Below are positions 44,641 to 53,875 of a stretch of DNA of 64,000 nucleotides, one piece after another. The stretch is taken from the NCBI GenBank assembly GCA_963977405.1, contig CAXBOY010000004.1, positions 1 through 64,000 of the forward strand, read 5' to 3'. This DNA is from UBA5078 sp963977405 (GTDB lineage Bacteria > Pseudomonadota > Gammaproteobacteria > Pseudomonadales > Pseudohongiellaceae). Numbering within the stretch: the stretch's first letter is position 1; each line of letters opens with the position of its first letter. Below the pieces are notes generated by a model that saw only the letters and a program-made list of their open reading frames with translations, did no database searches and had not been told where the DNA came from. The position numbers were made by a program, and so were the translations under genes.

Positions 44641-47064
44641 ATGTCGACATTGATGCAACTTCTCGTAATCTTAGCGGTGATTTGGGTACTCGCGTATCAG
44701 CGCGCCCGTATGGGGACGATACTTGGCTGCATTGCGGTGGCACTTATAACGATGACTTGGTTCGGCGGCATTGCCTGGCTCTTGTGGCTACTATTAATTG
44801 GAGTCGCACTTTTCTATTTCGAAGATAATATGCGCCGCGAGCGCCTATCACGACCCGTATTTGAATTCTTCAAACGCGTCCTCCCCCCTATGAGCGATAC
44901 AGAGCAGGAAGCCTTGGAAGCGGGGGATACTTGGTGGGATGCTGACCTTTTTAAGGGTGCCCCTAACTGGAAAGAATGGCTCGCTATTCCATTTCCCGAG
45001 CTCAGCAAGGAAGAGAATGCCTTCCTAGAAAACCAGACTGAGACTCTCTGTAAGATGCTAAACGACTGGGATATCGTCCACATCGACAAGGATCTCCCCC
45101 CACAGGCTTGGGAGTATCTCAAGAAAGAGAAGTTCTTTGGGATGATTATTCCCAAGGAATACGGCGGCCTCGGTTTCTCCGCGCTTGCGCACTCAACCAT
45201 CGTCACTAAGATCGCCACGCGAAGCGCAAGTGCTGCAGTCACCGCAATGGTGCCCAACTCCCTCGGACCCGCTGAACTGCTGATGAAATATGGTACCGAT
45301 GAGCAACGCAATCATTATCTTCCACGTCTGGCCAGTGGCGAGGATATTCCCTGTTTCGCGCTGACCGGACCTGAGGCTGGCAGCGACGCTGGAGCCATGA
45401 CTGACACAGGAATCGTCTGCAAAGGTCAGTTCGAGGGAAAGGAATGTGTCGGTATCTCTATAACCTGGAACAAGCGCTACATCACGCTCGCACCAGTAGC
45501 GACAGTACTCGGCCTCGCATTCAAGATGTATGACCCTGAGCATCTACTGAGTGAGGAGGAAGAGCGCGGCATCACCGTCGCCCTAATTCCCACAAGCCAT
45601 GAAGGCGTCCAAATTGGTCATCGCCACTTCCCCATGGGCATGACCTTTATGAACGGCCCTACCCGAGGCGAAAATGTGTTCATTCCCCTAGAGTGGATTA
45701 TCGGTGGCGTTGAGCAAGCGGGCCAGGGTTGGCGTATGCTGGTGGAATGCCTCTCGGAGGGCCGCGCCATCTCCCTGCCTGCCTTGAGCACCGCCACAGG
45801 CAAGCTTAGTTATCGCCTTACTGGCGCCTATGCGCGGTTGCGTACGCAGTTCAATCTAGCTATCGGCAATTTTGAGGGAGTAGAAGAGGCGCTCGCCCGC
45901 ATTGCAGGACACACCTATCAACTTGAAGCGGCGCGAATAATAACCGCCGGTGCAGTCGATAATCACATCAAACCAGCGGTTGTTTCCGCTATTGCCAAGT
46001 ATCATATGACCGAAAAGTCCCGAATCGTGATTCAGGACGCGATGGATGTGCATGCCGGTCGAGGTCTCATAATGGGACCGGCAAACTATCTCGCCCATGC
46101 CTATATGAGTATGCCCATCGGTATTACGGTAGAGGGTGCGAATATTCTTACTAGAAATCTGATGATTTTCGGACAAGGCGCGATCCGCTGCCACCCCTTT
46201 ATAGCGCGGGAAATGGTGTCCGCAAAAAACCCTGACGAGGCCGCAGGATTGCGCGAATTCGACAGCTTGATTTTCCGCCATATCGGCTACGGTATTAGTA
46301 ATTTTGTACGCAGCTTCAGCCTAGGACTGAGTGGAGGCATGATTGCTGCTCGCCCCGTAAGTGGCAGCAGCGCTAGCTATTATCAGCAGTTAACGCGAAT
46401 GAGTTCTGCACTAGCATTGGTGTCAGATATTTCGATGCTGATGTTTGGTGGCGAGCTCAAGCGCAAAGAAAGGCTTTCGGCACGTCTTGGGGATGTACTG
46501 AGTCAACTTTATTTAGCATCAACTGTGTTGCGCTACTATGAGAACTATCAACGCAATGAGGCTGATCTTCCTTACGTACAATGGAATATCGAGCTTGCAC
46601 TATTCGAGTGTCAACGCGCCTTCAACGACTTCTTCGCAAACTTGACGAATCGCCCAGTGGCGATATTGCTGAAACGAGTCGTGTTCCCATGGGGTGACGC
46701 CTATAAGCGCCCCAGCGACCAACTCGATCACAAAATCGTGCAAACGATGTGGAGCGACAACGAGTTGCGCGAGCGTATTACCCGCTTTGCATATATTGGC
46801 AGCGAAGCAAACGATCCGGCATTCATCGTGGAGAGCGCATTCATGCAAGTGGTCGCCACCAAGCCCACTAGAGATGCAATACGCAAAGCGATTAAAGAAG
46901 GCACCTTAGCCAAGGATTTGCCACTGACAGAATTGGCGTCTAAGGCAGTTGAGGAAGGAGTTTGCAAGCAAGAGGCGGCAGATGCCTATATCGCTGCAGA
47001 GCAGGCTCGTGACAAGGCAATTCAGGTGGACGAGCACCTATCCTTGCACTTCAACAAAGAATAG
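44641..47064 (+). CDS. fadE: FadE, acyl-CoA dehydrogenase
   Basis: First enzyme of fatty acid beta-oxidation. The 807-aa product is the large FadE type, like E. coli (814 aa): two N-terminal membrane helices (residues about 4-55), then the acyl-CoA dehydrogenase domains with IIPKEYGGLGFSALAHS, ALTGPEAGSDAGAMTD, and VEGANILTRNLMIFGQGA carrying a conserved glutamate. The frame opens 42 codons upstream inside holA, but the ATG at 44641 has GGAGC six bases before it. The C-terminal DUF1974 is present (LPLTELASKAVEEG). Confidence 0.95.
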   Translation: MSTLMQLLVILAVIWVLAYQRARMGTILGCIAVALITMTWFGGIAWLLWLLLIGVALFYFEDNMRRERLSRPVFEFFKRVLPPMSDTEQEALEAGDTWWDADLFKGAPNWKEWLAIPFPELSKEENAFLENQTETLCKMLNDWDIVHIDKDLPPQAWEYLKKEKFFGMIIPKEYGGLGFSALAHSTIVTKIATRSASAAVTAMVPNSLGPAELLMKYGTDEQRNHYLPRLASGEDIPCFALTGPEAGSDAGAMTDTGIVCKGQFEGKECVGISITWNKRYITLAPVATVLGLAFKMYDPEHLLSEEEERGITVALIPTSHEGVQIGHRHFPMGMTFMNGPTRGENVFIPLEWIIGGVEQAGQGWRMLVECLSEGRAISLPALSTATGKLSYRLTGAYARLRTQFNLAIGNFEGVEEALARIAGHTYQLEAARIITAGAVDNHIKPAVVSAIAKYHMTEKSRIVIQDAMDVHAGRGLIMGPANYLAHAYMSMPIGITVEGANILTRNLMIFGQGAIRCHPFIAREMVSAKNPDEAAGLREFDSLIFRHIGYGISNFVRSFSLGLSGGMIAARPVSGSSASYYQQLTRMSSALALVSDISMLMFGGELKRKERLSARLGDVLSQLYLASTVLRYYENYQRNEADLPYVQWNIELALFECQRAFNDFFANLTNRPVAILLKRVVFPWGDAYKRPSDQLDHKIVQTMWSDNELRERITRFAYIGSEANDPAFIVESAFMQVVATKPTRDAIRKAIKEGTLAKDLPLTELASKAVEEGVCKQEAADAYIAAEQARDKAIQVDEHLSLHFNKE

Positions 47065-47085
47065 CGCTAAAGAGCCCTGAGGGGC

Positions 47086-47346
47086 TCAAATGCCCATTTT
47101 GCCCAGCGTGTCGATCAACTCTCTTATGACACGTTCGGCAACTGGGTGATTCACAGCGAAACGGGCCTCCAAAGCGATCGCATCGTCCATAACGGGTGCG
47201 TTGTCGCTTCCTGCAGAGTCGATCAATGCATCGACATTTCTATCCAATTTTTTCAGCAACGCGATTGTCTCGTTATCGAGTGTCGCGCCGTTATCTAATT
47301 CTTTTTGCAACTGTGCCAAAAGGCTGCGTAGCTTGTCCTGGTTCAA
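47086..47346 (-). CDS. DUF4404 family protein
   Basis: Small cytosolic protein (86 aa) of unknown function. LRSLLAQLQKELDNGATLDNETIALLKKLDRNVDALI and the ending VIRELIDTLGKMGI match DUF4404. The open frame extends 44 codons further, but a TTG at 47346 preceded by AGGAGT at six bases gives the normal short product, so I start there. It converges on fadE. Confidence 0.8.
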   Translation of the reverse strand: MNQDKLRSLLAQLQKELDNGATLDNETIALLKKLDRNVDALIDSAGSDNAPVMDDAIALEARFAVNHPVAERVIRELIDTLGKMGI

Positions 47347-47599
47347 CTCGTTACTCCTAGCGACACGCTTCTGCGCGTTTGTAAAAGGCAACCACAAATG
47401 CCTGTAGAAGGGCGCAATAGCGGCTCTCACCGCGATTCGCTTAGGGACTAGTCTGACCCAATGCAGGGGCTTGCGCAAGCGCAGAGTCGGCCTCGCAAAG
47501 GCTTCGGAGACTACTTCGTAGTGCGGGAAACATAAGCCCTGAGCACGCAGCGAATTCGCACTCAGGACTTACTAGCGTGTTCTCAAACTACTCTAGCCC
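47347..47599. terminator. Spacer with a nested hairpin at 47534-47570
   Basis: Between DUF4404 and the GNAT-like gene. AAGCCCTGAG (47534-47543) pairs with CTCAGGACTT (47561-47570) with one mismatch; inside lies GCGAATTCGC (47550-47559). There is no U-run, so termination is uncertain. It may end the transcript of the minus-strand pair at 47600-48764. The rest holds nothing I recognise except a presumed promoter for the DUF4404 gene. Confidence 0.4.
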
Positions 47600-48232
47600 T
47601 TAGGACTGAGCCTCTACCTGACGGGCCATACGGCCAAACGCACGCAGCTTGGCGCGCTTGCTGGAGCGACGTGCTCTGTCACGGTAAGCCAAGTAATATT
47701 TAGGGATATTAAGCAGCATCTGCCAACGCGTGGTCACGCTTACTCGGATTGTCGAATGGCTTGTAGTTCCTGCCATCAACATGGGTGCGCCCTCATAAAG
47801 TAACTCAGGATTCATTAAGCTGTGAATATTACGAACGTTGCTATTTCGTAGATCGGCCATCAAAAGCACAAAATTCTTGCGGGCGAGAAACACATCCATA
47901 AGCATATGCGACCAGATTCTGTATTGATCGAACGCAGACTTCACCGCAGCGCTAATCCACACCCCATTAACCTCCATCATTTCGTATTGATCATTCTGGA
48001 AAAATGGATGAGAACTTTTTACAGCATCAGGCACAAACATTAGGCTTCTAAACTGCGGCTTAGTAACGAGCATGTATCCGCCGATCATATCACTCCCTCT
48101 GAACACGCCAATGATCTTGCTACGCATTGTGTAGTCATAAGGGAGCTTTACACCCACGAAGTTTTCGAATTTCATCAGATAGGTTTCAATCTCGTCTTCC
48201 GCCGTCAGAGTCCTGTACTTGATCGCTTCCAT
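47600..48232 (-). CDS. Unrecognised protein, possibly of GNAT/autoinducer-synthase fold
   Basis: 210 aa, soluble, with a strongly basic C-terminus (residues about 183-205). I do not recognise the family with certainty. KIIGVFRGSDMIGGYMLV (residues 39-56) looks like the beta2-beta3 hairpin of GNAT or acyl-homoserine-lactone-synthase-like folds, and EMMEVNGVWIS (84-94) followed by a helix resembles their core. The ATG at 48232 has AGGA six bases upstream and lies inside the upstream ICMT-like gene (47-base overlap), so the two are coupled. An N-acyltransferase role is a guess from this pattern. Confidence 0.5.
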   Translation of the reverse strand: MEAIKYRTLTAEDEIETYLMKFENFVGVKLPYDYTMRSKIIGVFRGSDMIGGYMLVTKPQFRSLMFVPDAVKSSHPFFQNDQYEMMEVNGVWISAAVKSAFDQYRIWSHMLMDVFLARKNFVLLMADLRNSNVRNIHSLMNPELLYEGAPMLMAGTTSHSTIRVSVTTRWQMLLNIPKYYLAYRDRARRSSKRAKLRAFGRMARQVEAQS

Positions 48233-48764
48233 TTTTAATCCTAGGTAGGAACATTCCTACATTTTGAATATATTTTCTATACTCTTTTGAGTACACGCTT
48301 TTCAAAATAACCCCCTCTTCTTTCCGCGCAGAAAGGAAATAAAAGGCTATTAAGTAAGCAAGTGTAATCCACAATATCAAGGAGTTAAACAAGAAAGTAC
48401 TGCTGAGCCAGGCCAAAATATAAGAGCTATAAAACGGATGTCTTACTATTCGAAATGGACCCGTTGTTACAATACTACCAACCTCATTGCTGAACGCGAA
48501 GTCGAGTTTCTTGGCAGTGAATATTGACCACCAGAATAAAATTAATGAGAGCGTATAAAGGAAAATACTTGCCGCTACGAGCGGCAAGTTTTTGCCGCTC
48601 ACTGTAAACATCAATATCAACGTCGTTATGATCTGAGTAGCGACGGTCGCATCATAAAGAAGCGCACTAAGACGCGGAGTTCCGGAAGTCATTTTGAAAA
48701 AACGAAGGCGTGCCCAGATCAAGCTCAGGACAATAGCGATATACAAAACGATAGATATAGACAT
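48186..48764 (-). CDS. Isoprenylcysteine carboxyl methyltransferase-like membrane protein
   Basis: 192-aa integral membrane protein with about five helices. The C-terminal signature GPFRIVRHPFYSSYI (102-116), then EE (149-150) and YSKEYRKYIQNVGMFLPRI, is that of the ICMT/PEMT family, SAM-dependent methyltransferases acting on carboxyl or lipid groups. The bacterial substrate is unknown. The sequence is visibly AT-richer than the surrounding housekeeping genes. The gene overlaps the next one by 47 bases and is divergent from the cyclase. Confidence 0.75.
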   Translation of the reverse strand: MSISIVLYIAIVLSLIWARLRFFKMTSGTPRLSALLYDATVATQIITTLILMFTVSGKNLPLVAASIFLYTLSLILFWWSIFTAKKLDFAFSNEVGSIVTTGPFRIVRHPFYSSYILAWLSSTFLFNSLILWITLAYLIAFYFLSARKEEGVILKSVYSKEYRKYIQNVGMFLPRIKNGSDQVQDSDGGRRD

Positions 48765-48928
48765 AGAAAACTCTGCTTACCTGTTATGTGCGGAAAATAA
48801 TTGCCGATGGGTCTAGCACCTAAACCTAGGCACTCCACCCCCCAATATGGCAATGCGATGACCAGAAACGAATGCTCTGGACTGTGAACTAGAACATGCT
48901 TATTCGAGTGTTGGCAAGGCTCCTAGAA

Positions 48929-48956
48929 TTGCTGCCCTTCCCTATTACTGTATAAT
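48929..48956 (+). promoter_or_regulatory. Predicted promoter of the membrane cyclase gene
   Basis: TTGCTG (48929-48934), 16-bp spacer, perfect TATAAT (48951-48956). It points to the cyclase at 49059, with a leader of about 95 nt. The rest of the 294-bp spacer between the divergent genes shows repeated CTAG words (48815-48845) but no operator that I recognise. Confidence 0.55.
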
Positions 48957-49058
48957 CACGCCACTTTCGGGGTCGGTAAAAAACGCGATATCCCATTATT
49001 ATGACGGGCATTTCCGTTTCCCCAGCACTAAATTGATGCAAGCACACTAGAATGAATA

Positions 49059-50441
49059 ATGAATTCAGATAAATATTCGACTTACTGCCGAGAGCATGTC
49101 AAGGAGTTTAGGGACGAGCTGAGGGATGAAGCCTCACGCGCTCTGGCAAGTTGGCCCGGCAAATCAGCGGGCCTCCTACTTGTAATATCTTCTGTACTCA
49201 CCTATCTGAACCTTTCTGCTAGTGGCAATCCATACGCGTTCAATACTCTCTTTACCTACTCAGTTCCGATACTCCTATTTTTCCTATTCCCAATCTCATC
49301 ACTCCTAGTATCGAGATTAGAAAAATATTCGAGAACAGTCTTAGATCTAATCTGTATCACTACAGTTTTTGGATTCTGTATGACTCTGAGATTCGTGTTC
49401 GAACCACACGATTCTTTAGCTTCACAAGCTGAACTATTCTTAGCTTTGTCGGGACAGATCAACTTTAGTCTCTTAATGGTAACTGCCTTCTCCTATCACA
49501 CGAGTTATCAGGCTACCTTTGTACGCAATGTATTTTTCACAGTCGTCTTTACGACGCTGATTTACATCATAAACCAAGAATATCTGACCACAAATCTAGT
49601 CCAAGTAGTCCAAGGCTTCCTTGCCGGCAGCATTTTTAGCTGGCTGTTCTTCACACGTATTCAGACACGTTTCTACTATAAGTCGATCGACGCAGATACT
49701 CGCCAACACCTATACAACCAGCTCTCCAAGTTGGTCTACCCTCACCAACTGGAAATGATCAAGTCTGGTGACCAGCTTGAGGAAACAATGCCGGTTGAGA
49801 AAGGCCGCGCGATTATCAACGTTTTCGATGTGCAGAACTCCAGCGAGATTAAACACGAGCGCACCAAGTCATTTTTTCTCGACGTGTTCCGAGCCTTCTC
49901 TCAGATCTGCATGATGGGTTATCAGCACAATCCCTTAAAGTCTCGAGCTTTCCGACTTAAAGAGACAGGCGACGGTTTTATAAGCTCAATCGGCTATCCG
50001 TTTCTTGCTGACGATCCTAATTCGTTAGCAGATCACGCCATCTCAACAGCACTTATCATGTTCAAGGCGTTCAACGAAGAGGTTAAACGCTTCGGATATG
50101 CCACGCCGATTAAAGGTGCAATGGGACTAGCCTTCAACTCAGTACAAGGCACGTTCCAAAGTAGTGGTATCAAGTCATACGATTTGTTTGGTGAGGCTTT
50201 GATTCAGGCCTACCGTTATGAAGAGATTAGGAAGCATCCCTCTATCGCGAAAATCATCAAGGATGCTGCAGCTCTAAAGGGGCTGCAGCATTTCAACATA
50301 CTAATCATTCAAGAGGTGATCTACAATTCGCTGAAAGCTGAATACAAAGCCCTGTTTAAGGCCATCGATTTGCAGAAGGGTGGTTTTTCGATCCGCCAAG
50401 ATATAACGGCGCAGTGCGTATATTTCCACGTATTGGAATAG
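49059..50441 (+). CDS. Six-helix membrane class III nucleotide cyclase
   Basis: 460 aa. About six transmembrane helices lie at residues 37-56, 63-85, 92-113, 122-146, 153-172 and 179-200, then a class III cyclase domain (about 245-430). Metal-binding aspartates: D257 in INVFDVQNSS and D305 in KETGDGF. The substrate-selecting pair would be K301 and D375 (YDLFG), which is the adenylate pattern. The arginine of the transition state is present (R386), but the usual asparagine four residues after the glycine of YDLFG is replaced by isoleucine. It should make cAMP, possibly at low activity. It is divergent from the ICMT-like and GNAT-like genes. Confidence 0.75.
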   Translation: MNSDKYSTYCREHVKEFRDELRDEASRALASWPGKSAGLLLVISSVLTYLNLSASGNPYAFNTLFTYSVPILLFFLFPISSLLVSRLEKYSRTVLDLICITTVFGFCMTLRFVFEPHDSLASQAELFLALSGQINFSLLMVTAFSYHTSYQATFVRNVFFTVVFTTLIYIINQEYLTTNLVQVVQGFLAGSIFSWLFFTRIQTRFYYKSIDADTRQHLYNQLSKLVYPHQLEMIKSGDQLEETMPVEKGRAIINVFDVQNSSEIKHERTKSFFLDVFRAFSQICMMGYQHNPLKSRAFRLKETGDGFISSIGYPFLADDPNSLADHAISTALIMFKAFNEEVKRFGYATPIKGAMGLAFNSVQGTFQSSGIKSYDLFGEALIQAYRYEEIRKHPSIAKIIKDAAALKGLQHFNILIIQEVIYNSLKAEYKALFKAIDLQKGGFSIRQDITAQCVYFHVLE

Positions 50442-50466
50442 AGTGCGGAGCGTTAAACTAATCATC

Positions 50467-50500
50467 GTTGAGGGCCTAGCTTTTTGCGCGCACCCTCAAC
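50467..50500. terminator. Terminator-like hairpin between the cyclase and GST genes
   Basis: GTTGAGGG (50467-50474) and CCCTCAAC (50493-50500) are perfect arms around an 18-nt loop. It sits between convergent genes. TTTTATT follows on the plus strand after a short gap. Probably a shared terminator. Confidence 0.55.
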
Positions 50501-50513
50501 AACGATAAGTGTT

Positions 50514-51137
50514 TTATTGTGGCATTAGCGCCAGGGCTTTCTTAAAGCTTGGACGCTGCGATAGCTTAGCTATCCAGCCTTGGATTGCCGGATAGCTATC
50601 TAATGCCACAGACGTGCTCTGACAGGCTTGGAAGTAGGGAAATGCAACGGTGTCGGCAATCGTGAGTTGCTTACCACACAGATACTCGTTCGCAGTGAGC
50701 GTCTTCTCTAAGAAAGGCAGTTGTTGATCTAGAAAACCCTTCGCTTCCGCAATTGCTTTCTCATCAGCTTCCTTCTTGTAGTACTTCATCATCACGACTT
50801 CTTGATAGAAATACACCGCCAACCAGCGCCCTGCATGATGGCAGGTTAAGTCGATCATTTGATCAATCTGCGCTGCTTCGTAAGGATCTGCCGAGTACAG
50901 TTTCTTAGAAGAGATATTAGCAAGATAGCGACAAAGAGATGCACTTTCGAAGAGATAACGACCATCGTGTTCGATCGCTGGCACTTTCCCCAATGGGTGT
51001 CGCGCGAGATGTTCCGCACTTTTATGATCTCCCGCCGCGAAGTCCAAATGGATATAGTCGAAACTTAATCCTAGTTCTTCTGCAGTAAATAGGACCTTCG
51101 TGGCATTAAATGTGCTCGCGCCATAAATCTTAAGCAT
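50514..51137 (-). CDS. Glutathione S-transferase
   Basis: 207-aa cytosolic GST. N-terminal thioredoxin-like domain with MLKIYGASTFNATKV and HPLGKVPAIEHDGRYLFESASLCRYLA (the cis-proline and glutathione gamma-glutamyl site), followed by the all-helical C-terminal domain with LTIADTVAFPYFQ. The frame is open for another 56 codons upstream, but the ATG at 51137 is preceded by GGAGAG and starts the normal domain. Substrate unknown; it may act in detoxification. Confidence 0.88.
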   Translation of the reverse strand: MLKIYGASTFNATKVLFTAEELGLSFDYIHLDFAAGDHKSAEHLARHPLGKVPAIEHDGRYLFESASLCRYLANISSKKLYSADPYEAAQIDQMIDLTCHHAGRWLAVYFYQEVVMMKYYKKEADEKAIAEAKGFLDQQLPFLEKTLTANEYLCGKQLTIADTVAFPYFQACQSTSVALDSYPAIQGWIAKLSQRPSFKKALALMPQ

Positions 51138-51304
51138 AGTGTTCTCTCCGCAAGAGCTAAATGGTAGTGTCAGAGTAAGAGTCAGGGGCGTCGCTTCCAT
51201 GTCGAAGTCCATACTCAGATGGGAATAGCTGGGCAATGTACCGAAGCGCAATTTGATAAGCAAGGCGCGGCTTCGGACCAAGAGGAATAAAGAGACTACA
51301 ATCA

Positions 51305-52477
51305 ATGAGCATCGACATCAGTACCCTACGCAACGAAACGTCTGCCTGTGCAGATTTGATTCACTTCAACAACGCCGGCGCGGCGCTAGCCCCACTAGCA
51401 GTAACCGAAGCGGTCCTTAGCCACTTAGCGAACGAACAACGACTAGGGGGTTATGAAGCCGCTAGCTTGGCCGAGGCGCAGATCAACAACTTCTATTACG
51501 CCTTCGCTAAACTGTTAGCGTGTGAGGCGTCGGAGATTGCCTATGCTGAGAACGCAACTCACGCATGGAATAGTCTATTCAATGCAATGCCGTTCTCAGC
51601 GGGAGACATTATCCTCACCGGTCAATCCGAATATGCCAGCAACTTCCTCGCCCTACTCCATATGGCCAAACGACAAGGGGTAAAGATTAATGTCATCCCT
51701 AACGATCACAATGGCATTATCGACCTCGCGCAATTAGAGGCCGCAATAAATCCCCGCGTTAAGTTAATCGCCCTCACTCATACCCCGAGCCAAAGTGGTG
51801 TGATTCACCCAGCGGCGAAAGTTGGTGAGCTCGCACGAGCCTACAATGTCCTCTACCTCCTTGACGCCTGCCAATCAGCTGGACAGTTAGATCTGAACGT
51901 CGATGAGTTAGGCTGCGACATGCTCACAGGCACTGGTCGTAAGTACCTGCGTGGCCCACGTGGCACCGGCTTTCTATATTTGCGCAGATCGAGCATGTCA
52001 AAACTAGAGCCCGCCTGGGCTGACTTACACTCCGCCAACTGGATTTCGGCCAATACATATGAATTCCGTGATGACGCAAGGCGTTTCGAGAATTGGGAGT
52101 GCTATGTCGCAGGAAAGATAGGTCTTGGGATTGCCGTCGACTATGCTCTCAAGATCGGCATGCCCGAGATCGAGTCTCGAGTTGGTGAGTTAGGCGCAGC
52201 GCTACGAGAGACACTCGGCACCATAGCGGGGGTGAAAGTACATGAACATGGCGAGCAGCTAAGCGGCATCGTCACCTTCAGTAAGAATGGAATTGCGGCT
52301 GCTAGTCTGCAGGAAGGACTACGAGCCAAGGGAATGAATACTTCGGTAGTGCGCTTAGCTAACAATCAGTTAGACCTAGCCAAACGCGGACTTGGCGACA
52401 TCAATCGCGCATCGGTGCACTATTACAATACTAACGAAGAGATAGAGCGTTTCTGCCAAGCGGTAGAGCATCTCTAG
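51305..52477 (+). CDS. Class V aminotransferase (cysteine desulfurase-like)
   Basis: PLP-dependent fold-type I enzyme of 390 aa. IHFNNAGAALAP at the start, DACQSAGQLDLNVDELGCDMLTGTGRKYLRGPRGTGFLYL with the PLP lysine (in GRKYLRGP), as in SufS/CsdA and isopenicillin-N epimerase relatives. No cysteine motif of the catalytic loop of true desulfurases is obvious to me. It may be an aminotransferase-lyase for an unknown amino acid. It starts in the spacer upstream of GST on the other strand. Confidence 0.8.
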   Translation: MSIDISTLRNETSACADLIHFNNAGAALAPLAVTEAVLSHLANEQRLGGYEAASLAEAQINNFYYAFAKLLACEASEIAYAENATHAWNSLFNAMPFSAGDIILTGQSEYASNFLALLHMAKRQGVKINVIPNDHNGIIDLAQLEAAINPRVKLIALTHTPSQSGVIHPAAKVGELARAYNVLYLLDACQSAGQLDLNVDELGCDMLTGTGRKYLRGPRGTGFLYLRRSSMSKLEPAWADLHSANWISANTYEFRDDARRFENWECYVAGKIGLGIAVDYALKIGMPEIESRVGELGAALRETLGTIAGVKVHEHGEQLSGIVTFSKNGIAAASLQEGLRAKGMNTSVVRLANNQLDLAKRGLGDINRASVHYYNTNEEIERFCQAVEHL

Positions 52478-52493
52478 AAGAGCACGCTAAAGC

Positions 52494-53846
52494 TTAGAAG
52501 AATATAATTTGAATATAGACCGCCAGTATCGCTATTGGGCAGATGAACCGAATATAGAACGGCCACACCTTCCAAAAGAACGAGCTCTCAACGTCAGGGG
52601 AACCTTTCTGGATCTCCTGCAGCACACCGTTGCGATTCCATACCCAACCTACAAAAACGGCGAAGAACAGCCCTAACAGGGGCTGACTGTACTCAGTTGT
52701 CGCATTGACCACCAAATCGAAGAGGCTATTGAAGTTAAAAACAATCACGAGGCAAATGATCGTGACTATGCCCCCAATCATCAGCGTTGCCTTACGGCGA
52801 CCCGTATCGAAAGTCTCCACCACATAAGCTACCGGTACCTCCAACATAGAGATCGACGAAGTCAAAGATGCGATGGTCATAAGAATAAAGAATGCAAGTG
52901 CGACGAATACCCCGGCACTACCCATAGTTTCGAATAAGGCAGGTAATACCGCAACGATAAGGCCAGGACCTGCTACTAGTGCACCACTTGCATCAAATAT
53001 CTCCACCCCATTGGCCAACGCAACATACATCGCAGGCAGTATCAGCAAGCCCGCGAGAAAGGCGATACCTGTATCCAACAGCGCAACAAGAGTCCCCACT
53101 GCTGGCAAGTTCTCTTTGCTACTTAAGTAGGAGCCATAGATCAACATCGTGCCCACACCGAGAGAGAGAGAGAAGAAGGCTTGCCCAAGTGCGCTAATGA
53201 TCAGACCTGGCTGCAATGCTCGGCTCACATCAGGCACGAGATAGGCACGCAAACCGTCCATCGCGCCGTCCAAAGTCAACACATAGACGATGAGTAGAAA
53301 AAGAATAAAGATGAGTGCTGGCATCAATCGAGAAGCCCACTTTTCGATACCATCGCGAACGCCCGCACTAATCACGACAACCGTTAACATCATGAATATT
53401 ATAGAAAATATAGCATTTCGAGTCTCGCCATCACTTGTTAGCCAAGTAGAAGCGGATTCCATACCTGTCATCGTCGCGAAAGAGTTCAGTAGCCAGGCAA
53501 GCATCCAGCCACTAACGATAGCGTAGAAGCTTAAGATTAGACTGACAGTAACAATGCCAGCAAAACCAACGAAATTGGCTAGCTTCGCGGTCAATGGGCC
53601 CCTCGACAATTGTCGCAGCGCACCGACCGCATTCGAACGTGTATGCCGCCCGATGATGAGCTCGGCCATAAGCGCTGGATAGGCCAGAGTAAAAGCCATG
53701 AATAGATACATGAAGAGAAAAGCTGCACCGCCATTACTAGCGGCGTTGGTTGGAAAACCCCAGATATTGCCGAGCCCCACCGCAGAGCCGGATGCCGCCA
53801 TCAAGAAGCCAAAACGCGAACTGAACTCTCCCCTCGCTGCAGCCAT
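52494..53846 (-). CDS. NSS-family sodium-dependent transporter
   Basis: Na+-coupled amino acid or amine symporter of the SLC6/LeuT type. 450 aa with about 11 helices. SSRFGFLMAASGSAVGLGNIWGFPTNAASNGGAAFLFMY holds the unwound TM1 substrate and sodium site, and AELIIGRHTRSNAVGAL follows. GAGG precedes the ATG at 53846. The substrate cannot be read from sequence. Confidence 0.92.
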   Translation of the reverse strand: MAAARGEFSSRFGFLMAASGSAVGLGNIWGFPTNAASNGGAAFLFMYLFMAFTLAYPALMAELIIGRHTRSNAVGALRQLSRGPLTAKLANFVGFAGIVTVSLILSFYAIVSGWMLAWLLNSFATMTGMESASTWLTSDGETRNAIFSIIFMMLTVVVISAGVRDGIEKWASRLMPALIFILFLLIVYVLTLDGAMDGLRAYLVPDVSRALQPGLIISALGQAFFSLSLGVGTMLIYGSYLSSKENLPAVGTLVALLDTGIAFLAGLLILPAMYVALANGVEIFDASGALVAGPGLIVAVLPALFETMGSAGVFVALAFFILMTIASLTSSISMLEVPVAYVVETFDTGRRKATLMIGGIVTIICLVIVFNFNSLFDLVVNATTEYSQPLLGLFFAVFVGWVWNRNGVLQEIQKGSPDVESSFFWKVWPFYIRFICPIAILAVYIQIIFF

Positions 53847-53875
53847 TTTCTAGCTCCTCATTTTCATTATTCTAA

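Noticed and set aside
47072..47087. GAGCCC/GGGCTC hairpin at the end of fadE
   Set aside because: A six-base-pair stem overlapping the DUF4404 stop, with no U-run; too weak to call a terminator by itself.
48815..48845. Repeated CTAG words upstream of the ICMT-like gene as an operator or lux-box
   Set aside because: They do not form an extended palindrome and do not match a known autoinducer-receptor site.
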